Below, piece by piece: positions 1 through 7,155 of a stretch of DNA of 64,000 bases. The DNA is taken from the NCBI RefSeq assembly GCF_041435015.1, contig NZ_CP107989.1, forward strand, positions 3,534,001 through 3,598,000, in the 5' to 3' direction. Under the pieces are notes generated by a model, which searched no databases, was not told the DNA's origin, and saw only the letters and a program-made list of their open reading frames with translations. Made by a program: the position numbers and the translations under genes. Positions within the stretch are counted from its first letter, which is position 1. Each line of letters starts with the position of its first letter. Source of the DNA: Streptomyces canus. Lineage in GTDB: Bacteria; Actinomycetota; Actinomycetes; Streptomycetales; Streptomycetaceae.

Positions 1-408
1 GACCGAGCCGACGCTGGGGATGGGCAGCCACAGGATCGTCAGACCCTGCATGACCATCACGCCCGCGGCGATCATCTGGCCGCCCAGCTTGATCAGGGCG
101 TCGATCTCGAACTTGTCGTCCAGGACACCGATCAGCCAGATCAGGGCCGCTCCGGAGAGCAGAGCGCGCGGTTCGTTCGACTTCTCGAAGACCTCGCTGA
201 GGTTGGTCAGGTGGTCGGCGACCAGCAGGCCCGCGCACAGTCCGAAGAACATGGCGATACCGCCGAGCCGCGGAGTCGGTTCCCGGTGCACGTCACGGGC
301 CCTGATCTCCGGCATCGCTCCGGCCACGATCGCGAACTTCCGTACCGGCCCTGTCAGCAGATACGTCACCGCGGCCGTGATGCAGAGCGTCAGCAGGTAT
401 TCACGCAC
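1..408 (-). CDS. WecA/TagO-like undecaprenyl-phosphate N-acetylhexosamine-1-phosphate transferase (N-terminal part; gene runs off the left edge)
   Basis: Family GT4 membrane enzyme that moves a sugar-1-phosphate from a UDP-sugar to undecaprenyl phosphate, starting cell-wall glycopolymer synthesis. The 136 visible codons give an N-terminal membrane helix, the motif RDVHREPTPRLGG, and the acidic motif GVLDDKFEID expected of MraY/WecA metal-binding loops. The GTG start is preceded by a GGGGAAG ribosome site; no in-frame ATG fits. The C-terminal half lies outside the window. In other Streptomyces this gene sits next to the ATP synthase operon, which would then lie further left (known context, not visible here). 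Family is secure; the exact sugar substrate cannot be told. Confidence 0.88.
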   Translation of the reverse strand, partial: MREYLLTLCITAAVTYLLTGPVRKFAIVAGAMPEIRARDVHREPTPRLGGIAMFFGLCAGLLVADHLTNLSEVFEKSNEPRALLSGAALIWLIGVLDDKFEIDALIKLGGQMIAAGVMVMQGLTILWLPIPSVGSV

Positions 409-537
409 AGGCTTCCCCACAGGTCTCGCTGGCCATCTCAGCCCCACACCCTAGCGACGCACGCATATGGTTGGGGACTTCCGGGTAGAGCCGATGGTTG
501 CACGTGCGGCTGTGCCCGCAGGTGCGGATACCCCCGC

Positions 538-1779
538 TCAGGCCGGATACGGCGGAAATCCGCCGACCAGATCCCGTACTTCTTCACGTGCCCTGACGCT
601 CTCCACCTCGCCGCGCACAACCCCCGCGAGCAGGGCGGCGATCCTCTCCATCTCCTTCTCCGCCATTCCCTGGGTGGTGACGGCGGCGGTGCCGAGGCGC
701 AGTCCGCGGGTGTCCGCGTGAGGCAGCGCACAGCAGTCGAGCACCATGCCGGCGGCCGCGAGCCGTCCCCTCGCCGTGCGTCCGTCGACGCCGAGGGGCC
801 CCGGATCGGCCGTCACGAGGTGGGTGTCGGTCCCGCCGGTGGTGACGACGAGCCCCTCGTCGGCCAGCGCGGCCGCGAGGATCCTCGCACTGGCCACCAC
901 CTGATGGGCGTACGCGGCGAACGCCGGTGTCGCCGCCTCCCCGAACGCGACCGCCTTCGCGGCGATGGTGTGCATCTGCGCGCCGCCCTGCGTGAACGGG
1001 AAGACGGCCCGGTCGACCCGCTCGGCCAGTTCGCCGCCGCAGAGGATCATTCCGCCGCGGGGGCCGCGCAGCACCTTGTGCGTGGTGGCGCAGACGACGT
1101 CGGCGTACGGCACCGGACTGGGCGCCGCTCCCCCGGCGACGAGCCCGATGGGGTGGGCGGCGTCGGCGATCAGATACGCGCCCACCTCGTCGGCGACCTC
1201 GCGGAAGAAGGCGTAGTCGATGTGCCGGGGATAGGCGATGGAGCCGCACACGATCGCCTTGGGCCGGTGGGTGCGGGCCAGTGTCCGGACCTGGTCGTGG
1301 TCGATGAGCCCGGTCTCGGCGTCGACGCCGTAGGGGACGAAGTCGAACCAGCGGCCGGAGAAGTTGGCGGGCGAGCCGTGGGTGAGGTGGCCGCCGTAGG
1401 GCAGGCCGAGGGCGAGGACGGTGTCGCCGGGGCGCAGGAGCGCGGCGTAGGCGGCCAGGACCGCCGAAGAGCCGGAGTGGGACTGCACGTTGGCGTGCTC
1501 GGCGCCGAACAGGGACTTCGCCCGGTCCACGGCGAGCCGCTCGGCGACGTCGACGATCTCGCAGCCGCCGTGGTGCCGGGCGCCCGGATATCCCTCGGCG
1601 TACTTGTTGGCCAGCGCGGAGCCCAGCGCGGCCAGTACGGCCGGTGAGCAGAAGTTCTCGGCGGCGATGAGCTGAAGCGTCGACGACTGCCGGTGGAGCT
1701 CCCCGAGCAGGATCTCGGCCAGCTCGGGGTCCTGCCGCGCGAGGACGTCGGCGGTCTGGGGCGCATGGGTGACCGACAT
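538..1779 (-). CDS. glyA: Serine hydroxymethyltransferase-like PLP enzyme
   Basis: 413 aa, fold type I PLP enzyme that should interconvert serine and glycine with tetrahydrofolate. Conserved features are LIAAENF (37-43), KYAEGYPG (59-66), the HSGS stretch near 101, DAAHPIGLVAGG (206-217) and the PLP lysine K235 in TTHKVLRGPRGG. Oddities: the usual RYYGG is RHHGG (68-72) and QPHSG is QSHSG, so it looks like a divergent paralogue rather than the housekeeping copy. An alternative role on another beta-hydroxy amino acid is possible. It lies downstream of the ptp-like gene, separated by about 230 bp that contain a relic of the ptp tail. ATG start. Confidence 0.88.
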   Translation of the reverse strand: MSVTHAPQTADVLARQDPELAEILLGELHRQSSTLQLIAAENFCSPAVLAALGSALANKYAEGYPGARHHGGCEIVDVAERLAVDRAKSLFGAEHANVQSHSGSSAVLAAYAALLRPGDTVLALGLPYGGHLTHGSPANFSGRWFDFVPYGVDAETGLIDHDQVRTLARTHRPKAIVCGSIAYPRHIDYAFFREVADEVGAYLIADAAHPIGLVAGGAAPSPVPYADVVCATTHKVLRGPRGGMILCGGELAERVDRAVFPFTQGGAQMHTIAAKAVAFGEAATPAFAAYAHQVVASARILAAALADEGLVVTTGGTDTHLVTADPGPLGVDGRTARGRLAAAGMVLDCCALPHADTRGLRLGTAAVTTQGMAEKEMERIAALLAGVVRGEVESVRAREEVRDLVGGFPPYPA

Positions 1780-1848
1780 GGTGGACTCCGGGGCGTCGAC
1801 GATGACGTACGTCCAATGTAGGCCCGGGGCCCGTGGGGTGCCCGGTCG

Positions 1849-1914
1849 TTACGTCCTTGCGGGTACACCCGTGAGCGCGGTGACGACAGGATCCAGCGCC
1901 TCGTTCAGCCCCAT
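1849..1914 (-). pseudogene. Relic copy of the LMW-PTP gene tail (21-codon micro-ORF)
   Basis: This 66-nt reading frame (ATG to TAA) encodes NEALDPVVTALTGVPAR, the same C-terminus as the adjacent phosphatase-like gene 163 bp upstream. Over the 18 shared codons from Asn to the last residue I count 11 synonymous differences and only one amino-acid change. Sequence on either side is unrelated. It is either a leftover of an earlier gene tail replaced by recombination or a maintained micro-ORF; the ribosome site is weak, so the relic view is preferred. Confidence 0.6.
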
Positions 1915-2011
1915 CCCCAACGCGCCCCTCGCACCGCTCGGCCCCGGCGGGCCTCCCGGGCTTCGGGCCGCTGCGTCGGACTCCGTCCGCCGGCTCGGGT
2001 CCCGCCCTGCG

Positions 2012-2683
2012 TCACGCGCGCGCAGGAACCCCCGTCAGCGCCGTCACCACCGGATCCAGCGCCTCGTTTATCTCGTCCCCGATCGAGCGGAAGAAGGGCA
2101 GCGGTGCTCCGTACGGGTCGAAGACCTCGTCGGCCTCGGCGGTCGGGGCCAGGAGCCACCCGCGTAGAGCGGCCGCCGCACGGACCAGGGCGCGTGCGCG
2201 GATCACCAGGCCCTCCTCGAGAGGCGGCAGGGTCGCCGTGTCTATCGCCTTCACCAGACGGGTGAACTCCTTCAGCGTGAAGGTGCGCAGGCCCGCCGAG
2301 TGGCCCATCGAGATCACCTGCTGACGGTGGTCGCGGGTGGCGGTCAGGACCAGGTCCGCCATGATCACGTGTTCGTCCAGCAGTTCCCGGCCCGTGAAGC
2401 CGGAGGCGTCCGCGCCGAACTCGGCAAGCACGGCCTCCGCGTTGGCCTCCATGGGCGCGCCCTCGTGGCCCCAGGTCCCCGCGCTCTCCACGACCAGGCC
2501 GCCCCACAGCGGGTCGCCGAGCCGGTCCGCCAGGGCATGCCGGGTCAGCCGCTCGGTGATCGGCGAGCGGCACACGTTGCCGGTGCTGACGTGGAGGATG
2601 CGGAAGCTGTCACGCGGGAGCCCTGTGAAGGTCCGCGTCTCTTCCCCGTCCCATATGCCACGCCCCGCGTCAGGGGCCGTCAA
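2012..2683 (-). CDS. Low-molecular-weight protein-tyrosine-phosphatase-like protein lacking the catalytic cysteine
   Basis: 223 aa of the LMW-PTP/arsenate reductase fold. The P-loop reads HVSTGNVCRSP (31-41): the family has V-C-x-G-N-x-C-R-S, and the first cysteine, which is the nucleophile, is Ser33 here (AGC codon). The rest of the loop (Asn36, Cys38, Arg39, Ser40) and the DPY acid motif near the C-terminus are kept. A 25-residue N-terminal extension precedes the fold. Start is TTG overlapping the TGA of the upstream sua5 (TTGA), so translation is probably coupled; no other in-frame start fits. Likely a phosphate-binding pseudo-phosphatase rather than an active enzyme (inference). Confidence 0.82.
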   Translation of the reverse strand: MTAPDAGRGIWDGEETRTFTGLPRDSFRILHVSTGNVCRSPITERLTRHALADRLGDPLWGGLVVESAGTWGHEGAPMEANAEAVLAEFGADASGFTGRELLDEHVIMADLVLTATRDHRQQVISMGHSAGLRTFTLKEFTRLVKAIDTATLPPLEEGLVIRARALVRAAAALRGWLLAPTAEADEVFDPYGAPLPFFRSIGDEINEALDPVVTALTGVPARA

Positions 2684-3327
2684 TTCGCCACCTCGAGGTC
2701 GGGTACGACCTTCCTGAGCTCGTCCGCGGAGATCGCGCCCGCGCGCAGCAGCAGGGGCACCTCGCGGGTGACGTCGACGATCGAGGAGGGGACGTTGCCG
2801 GGGGTCGGGCCGCCGTCGAGGTAGACGGAGACCGAGTCGCCGAGCATCTCCTGCGCGGCGTCGCAGGTCTCCGGCGAGGGGTGACCGGTCAGGTTGGCGG
2901 AGGAGACCGCCATGGGACCGACCTCGGTCAGCAGCTCGATGGCGACCGGGTGCAGCGGCATACGGACGGCCACCGTGCCCCTCGTGTCACCCAGGTCCCA
3001 CTGGAGGGACGGCTGGTGCTTGGCGACGAGGGTGAGCGCGCCCGGCCAGAAGGCGTCGACGAGTTCCCAGGCCAGCTCGGAGAAGTCGGTGACGAGACCG
3101 TGGAGGGTGTTCGGGGAGCCGATCAGCACGGGGGTGGGCATGTTGCGGCCCCGGCCCTTGGCCTCCAGGAGGTCGGAGACGGCCTCGGAGGAGAACGCGT
3201 CGGCGCCGATGCCGTACACCGTGTCGGTCGGGAGGACCACGAGCTCGCCACGGCGGACGGCGGACGCGGCTTCGCGCAGACCGGTCGTGCGGTCGGTCGC
3301 GTCGTTGGTGTCGTATCGCCGTGCCAT
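2680..3327 (-). CDS. L-threonylcarbamoyladenylate synthase (Sua5/YwlC/YrdC family)
   Basis: 215 aa from ATG MARRYDTND. It joins threonine, bicarbonate and ATP into threonylcarbamoyl-AMP, the donor for the t6A modification of ANN-decoding tRNAs. YrdC-fold signatures: LPTDTVYGIGADA (32-44), KGRGRNMPTPVLI, RMPLHP and the SSANLTGHPSP loop. Upstream codons are open but lack a start with a ribosome site, and the family normally begins here. About 50 bp separate it from prmC and it overlaps the ptp-like gene, so prmC-sua5-ptp probably form one transcript. Confidence 0.93.
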   Translation of the reverse strand: MARRYDTNDATDRTTGLREAASAVRRGELVVLPTDTVYGIGADAFSSEAVSDLLEAKGRGRNMPTPVLIGSPNTLHGLVTDFSELAWELVDAFWPGALTLVAKHQPSLQWDLGDTRGTVAVRMPLHPVAIELLTEVGPMAVSSANLTGHPSPETCDAAQEMLGDSVSVYLDGGPTPGNVPSSIVDVTREVPLLLRAGAISADELRKVVPDLEVAN

Positions 3328-3379
3328 ATCTAGCGGGCCTCCTCGTACACGTACTGCTCTGAAGTCTGGGGAGTGCGGC

Positions 3380-4261
3380 TCACGGCATCGCCCTGCGGGC
3401 CGTCGCGAACCTGGGGCGGTTGTTGAGGTCGGGGTGGTCGGCCGCGTCGGCCCAGCCCCGCTCCTCGGTGAAGATCCACGGCACCTGGCCGCCCTGGGTG
3501 TCGGCGTGCTCGATGACGACGACACCTCCGGGGCGCAGGAGCCGGTGTGCGGTCCGTTCCAGACCGCGGATGAGGTCGAGGCCGTCCTCCCCCGAGAACA
3601 GGGCGAGTTCGGGATCGTAGTCCCGCGCCTCGGGAGCGACGTACTCCCACTCGGTGAGCGGGATGTAGGGCGGGTTGGAGATCACCAGGTCGACATGGCC
3701 GTCGAGGTCGGGGAAGGCGTCCAGGGCGTTGCCCTGCCGCAGGTCGACCCGCGAGCCCTCGACGTTCTTACGGGTCCACCGCAGCGCTTCCTCCGACAGC
3801 TCCACGGCGTGCACGCGGGAGCGCGGGACCTCCTGGGCCAGGGCGAGCGCGATGGCGCCGGAGCCGGTGCACAGGTCGACGATGCACGGCTCGACGACGT
3901 CCATCGCGCGTACGGCGTCTATGGCCCAGCCGACCACGGACTCCGTCTCGGGCCGCGGCACGAACACACCGGGTCCCACCTGGAGTTCGAGGTACCGGAA
4001 GTAGGCGAGACCGGTGATGTGCTGGAGCGGCTCGCGCTGCTCACGGCGCGCGATGGTCTCCCAGTAGCGGGCGTCGAAGTCCGCGTCCTTCACGGAGTGC
4101 AGCTCGCCCCGCTTCACGCCGTGCACGAACGCGGCGAGCTCCTCCGCGTCGTTGCGCGGCGAGGGCACGCCGGCGTCGGCCAGCCGCTGGGTGGCCTGGG
4201 CCACCTCTGCGAGCAGCAAGCCGCGGGGGTTTGGGGGTCGTCCCCCAAATGATGGCTGCAC
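3380..4261 (-). CDS. prmC: Release-factor glutamine methyltransferase
   Basis: 293 aa. It methylates the Gln of the GGQ motif in RF1/RF2 using S-adenosylmethionine. The N-terminal helical domain is followed by the SAM motif VDLCTGSGAIALA (128-140) and the catalytic ISNPPYIP (194-201). The GTG start has a strong GGAGGA five bases upstream, but codons 3-9 consist of a 20-bp palindrome, giving an extra QPSFGGRPPNPRG before the usual LLLAEVAQ start region; an in-frame TTG follows it. Lies just downstream of prfA, its substrate gene. Confidence 0.93.
   Translation of the reverse strand: MQPSFGGRPPNPRGLLLAEVAQATQRLADAGVPSPRNDAEELAAFVHGVKRGELHSVKDADFDARYWETIARREQREPLQHITGLAYFRYLELQVGPGVFVPRPETESVVGWAIDAVRAMDVVEPCIVDLCTGSGAIALALAQEVPRSRVHAVELSEEALRWTRKNVEGSRVDLRQGNALDAFPDLDGHVDLVISNPPYIPLTEWEYVAPEARDYDPELALFSGEDGLDLIRGLERTAHRLLRPGGVVVIEHADTQGGQVPWIFTEERGWADAADHPDLNNRPRFATARRAMP
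4230..4249. repeat. Perfect 20-bp palindrome inside the 5' end of prmC
   Basis: TTTGGGGG-TCGT-CCCCCAAA, 8-bp arms with a 4-nt loop, between the prmC ribosome site/start and the conserved part of the protein. It looks like an inserted small palindromic element. It could form a hairpin in the mRNA just after the start codon and damp translation. Confidence 0.8.
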
Positions 4262-4313
4262 GCAAGTCCTCCGTGTCGTACTCGGCCGTGCGTAGGTACC
4301 TCTTCGGCGGCCT

Positions 4314-5390
4314 TTACGCGGCCGCCAGCTTCGCCGCCGAGTCCGCGTCGACGCAGGCCTGGATCACCGCGTCGAGGTCGCCGTCCAGGACCTGGTCCAG
4401 GTTGTACGACTTGAAGCCGACGCGGTGGTCCGAGATGCGGTTCTCCGGGAAGTTGTACGTGCGGATCTTCTCGGAGCGGTCGACGGTGCGGACCTGGCTG
4501 CGCCGGGCGTCGGCGGCATTCCTCTCCGCCTCCTCCTGCGCCGCCGCGAGCAGCCTGGAGCGCAGGATACGCAAGGCCTGCTCCTTGTTCTGCAGCTGGC
4601 TCTTCTCGTTCTGGCAGGAGGCGACGACTCCGGTGGGAATGTGCGTGATACGCACGGCGGAGTCGGTCGTGTTGACGGACTGCCCGCCGGGACCTGAGGA
4701 GCGGTAGACGTCGATGCGGAGGTCGTTGGGGTTGATCTCGACGTCGACCTCCTCCGCCTCGGGGGTGACCAGCACACCGGCCGCGGAGGTGTGGATACGA
4801 CCCTGGGACTCGGTCGCCGGGACGCGCTGCACGCGGTGCACGCCGCCCTCGTACTTCATCCGGGCCCAGACGCCCTGGCCGGGCTCGGTGGCACCCTGGC
4901 CACCCTTGGTCTTCACGGCGACCTGGACGTCCTTGTAGCCGCCCAGCTCGGACTCGGTGGCGTCGATGATCTCGGTCTTCCAGCCGACGCGCTCGGCGTA
5001 CCGGAGATACATGCGCAGCAGGTCGCCGGCGAACAGCGCGGACTCGTCGCCGCCCGCGCCCGCCTTGATCTCGAGGATGACGTCCTTGTCGTCGCTGGGG
5101 TCGCGCGGGACGAGGAGAAGCCGCAGCTTCTCCGTCAGCTCGTCGCGGGCCTTCTCCAGCTCCTTGACCTCGGCGGCGAACTCCGGGTCGTCGGCGCCCA
5201 GTTCGCGGGCGGTCTCGATGTCGTCGCCGGTCTGCTTCCAGGAGCGGTACGTGGCGACGATCGGGGTGAGCTCGGCGTAGCGCTTGTTCAGCTTGCGCGC
5301 GTTGGCCTGGTCGGAGTGGACCGACGGGTCGGCGAGCTTCGTCTCCAGGTCGGCGTGCTCACCGACGAGTTCCTCGACGGCCTCGAACAT
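4314..5390 (-). CDS. prfA: Peptide chain release factor 1
   Basis: 358 aa, reads UAA and UAG stop codons and triggers peptide release. The recognition tripeptide PAT is at 191-193 ([14 protein letters not shown]) and the universal GGQ at 235-237 ([10 protein letters not shown]). An actinobacterial [12 protein letters not shown] insertion (162-173) precedes the VHRVQRV segment. [15 protein letters not shown] is the family start; open sequence further upstream is only the rpmE-prfA spacer and terminator. Next gene downstream is prmC, a common pairing. Confidence 0.96.
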   Translation of the reverse strand: MFEAVEELVGEHADLETKLADPSVHSDQANARKLNKRYAELTPIVATYRSWKQTGDDIETARELGADDPEFAAEVKELEKARDELTEKLRLLLVPRDPSDDKDVILEIKAGAGGDESALFAGDLLRMYLRYAERVGWKTEIIDATESELGGYKDVQVAVKTKGGQGATEPGQGVWARMKYEGGVHRVQRVPATESQGRIHTSAAGVLVTPEAEEVDVEINPNDLRIDVYRSSGPGGQSVNTTDSAVRITHIPTGVVASCQNEKSQLQNKEQALRILRSRLLAAAQEEAERNAADARRSQVRTVDRSEKIRTYNFPENRISDHRVGFKSYNLDQVLDGDLDAVIQACVDADSAAKLAAA

Positions 5391-5434
5391 CTCAGGGCTC
5401 CTGTACTGCGGATGAAGGGGGAAGGCGGGCGACC

Positions 5435-5482
5435 AAAAACGCCGGTCCCGGCGCACTCCGAGGAGTGCGGCGTGGACCGGCG
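5435..5482 (-). terminator. Rho-independent terminator after rpmE
   Basis: On the minus strand the stem CGCCGGTCC pairs with GGACCGGCG, with an inner CGCACTC/GAGTGCG stem, followed by TTTTT. It lies directly after the rpmE stop and before prfA, so prfA probably has its own promoter or is read through. Confidence 0.85.
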
Positions 5483-5493
5483 CTGGTGGCTCG

Positions 5494-5712
5494 CTACTTC
5501 TTGGCAGCAGCCTTGCCGAAGCGGGCCTCGAAGCGGGCCACACGGCCACCGGTGTCGAGGATCTTCTGCTTGCCCGTGTAGAACGGGTGGCACTCGGAGC
5601 AGACCTCGGCGCGGATGGTGCCGCTCTGGATCGTGCTACGGGTGATGAACGACGCGCCACAGGTGCAGCTGACCTGCGTATCGACGTACTCGGGGTGGAT
5701 GTCGCGCTTCAA
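5494..5712 (-). CDS. rpmE: 50S ribosomal protein L31, zinc-binding type
   Basis: 72 aa beginning [10 protein letters not shown] from a TTG with GGAGACACC upstream. The four cysteines C16, C18, C38 and C41 (SCTCG and CSEC) make this the zinc-containing form, as opposed to the Cys-less form that Streptomyces induce under zinc shortage. No ATG or GTG is usable nearby, so the TTG start is preferred. A terminator follows at once. Confidence 0.95.
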   Translation of the reverse strand: MKRDIHPEYVDTQVSCTCGASFITRSTIQSGTIRAEVCSECHPFYTGKQKILDTGGRVARFEARFGKAAAKK

Positions 5713-5862
5713 GGTGTCTCCTAGTTTCGGGAGGGCGCCGGGTCGCCGCCGCGGGCTGCGGGGGCGTGAACCGGGGCCGACGTACCAGTCTGCCAGGACT
5801 GGCCGCATCCCCCAAAACGAGGGGGCACCGCGATCTATTCCCCGCCCTCGGCAGACGGGGTC

Positions 5863-6948
5863 CTACGACGTGACGACGCCCTTGGCCTGGCCCGTCGCGG
5901 TGCCTTCGGTGGCCGACTTCGGAATCGTCCGGTCGTTCTCCAGGGCCGTCCAGATCTGGCTGGCCTTGGTCTCCTGCACGATCACGCGGTTCGGGTTCGC
6001 CGGGTCGTAGCGGACCGGCATCGTGACCATGGTCATGTCCGACGGGCTGATGTGCTTGAGGCCGCTCGCGAAGGAGACCAGGGAGTTGACCGAGCCGAGG
6101 TCGGAGTCGGTGGTGACGGCCTTGGTGGCGGTGTTCGCGAGGTCGTACAGCTTCTTGGGGCTGGTCAGCACGCCGACGCTCTTGACCTGCTTGACCAGCG
6201 CCTTGATGAAGGCCTGCTGGAGCTGGATTCGGCCGAGGTCGGACCCGTCGCCGACGCCGTGCCGGGTGCGGACGAGACCGAGCGCCTGGGCGCCGGTGAG
6301 TTCGTGCGGGCCGGCCTTGAGGTCCAGGTGGCTGTCGGTGTCCTTGATGTCCTTGGTCGTGGTGACCGTGACCCCGCCGAGTTCGTCGACCAGCTTCTCG
6401 AAGCCGCTGAAGTCGACCTCCAGGTAGTGGTCCATGCGGATGTCGGTCATGGACTCGACGGTCTTGACGGCACAGGCCGCGCCACCGGTGGTGTACGCGG
6501 AGTTGAACATGACGTCCGACGCGGCGTCGTGCTCCTTGCCGCCGGTGTCGGTGCACTGGGGGCGGTTGATCAGGGTGTCGCGCGGTATGGAGACCACGGT
6601 GGCCTTCTTGTGGCCCTCGTACACGTGGATGATCATCGCGGTGTCGGAGCGGGCGCTGCCGTCGTCGGTGCCGCCGCCGAGCTTCTTGTTGGAGCCGGAG
6701 CGGGTGTCCGAGCCCAGGACGAGGATGTTCTCGGAGCCGTTGTCGACCTTCGTGGGCCGCTCACTGCCGAGGACCTGGTCGATGTCGACGCTCTTGATGT
6801 TGCCGTTGAGCTTGAAGTACAGGTAACCCGCCCCAGTACCGCCCAGCACGACGATCCCCGCGGCGACCCAGGCCGTGATCAACAGGCCCTTTCGCCCCTT
6901 GCTGCGGGGTTTGCGACGACGTCCCTTGCCATTGCCCTCGGCTGACAT
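5863..6948 (-). CDS. LytR-CpsA-Psr (LCP) family cell-wall glycopolymer ligase
   Basis: 361 aa type II membrane protein: basic cytoplasmic tail (1-21), one membrane helix (about 22-46), then an extracytoplasmic LCP domain. Signatures are NILVLGSDTR, the arginine/aspartate motif RSDTAMIIHV, SIPRDTLI, and the late GLVRTRHG motif. Such enzymes attach teichoic acid or other anionic polymers to peptidoglycan from lipid-linked carriers. The downstream spacer to rpmE has a C5/G5 hairpin. A 13-bp inverted repeat lies 130-170 bp upstream of its start. Confidence 0.92.
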   Translation of the reverse strand: MSAEGNGKGRRRKPRSKGRKGLLITAWVAAGIVVLGGTGAGYLYFKLNGNIKSVDIDQVLGSERPTKVDNGSENILVLGSDTRSGSNKKLGGGTDDGSARSDTAMIIHVYEGHKKATVVSIPRDTLINRPQCTDTGGKEHDAASDVMFNSAYTTGGAACAVKTVESMTDIRMDHYLEVDFSGFEKLVDELGGVTVTTTKDIKDTDSHLDLKAGPHELTGAQALGLVRTRHGVGDGSDLGRIQLQQAFIKALVKQVKSVGVLTSPKKLYDLANTATKAVTTDSDLGSVNSLVSFASGLKHISPSDMTMVTMPVRYDPANPNRVIVQETKASQIWTALENDRTIPKSATEGTATGQAKGVVTS

Positions 6949-7076
6949 GCGCTCCTCGAATCTCGTCCGGTCGGTTACCCCCTGCTTTCAGGGTCAGACG
7001 TGGTCACCAAAAGACCCGTACCGCACCATGGTCGCTCCGCCTGGTCAGACGGCGAAACTCGAGAAAGGGTTGCACA

Positions 7077-7117
7077 ACGTGCTGTGACCACCACGTGAAG
7101 CTGCGGTCACAGCACGT
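7077..7117. repeat. Perfect 13-bp inverted repeat (ACGTGCTGTGACC) with 15-nt spacer
   Basis: Arms 7077-7089 and 7105-7117 are exact reverse complements. They lie upstream of the LCP gene and just past the protease stop. Without a T-tract it may be an operator for the LCP gene or a stem that ends protease transcription. Confidence 0.7.
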
Positions 7118-7155
7118 CACAGAATCATCAGGGCAAGCCCTGTTCACCAGCGGTT

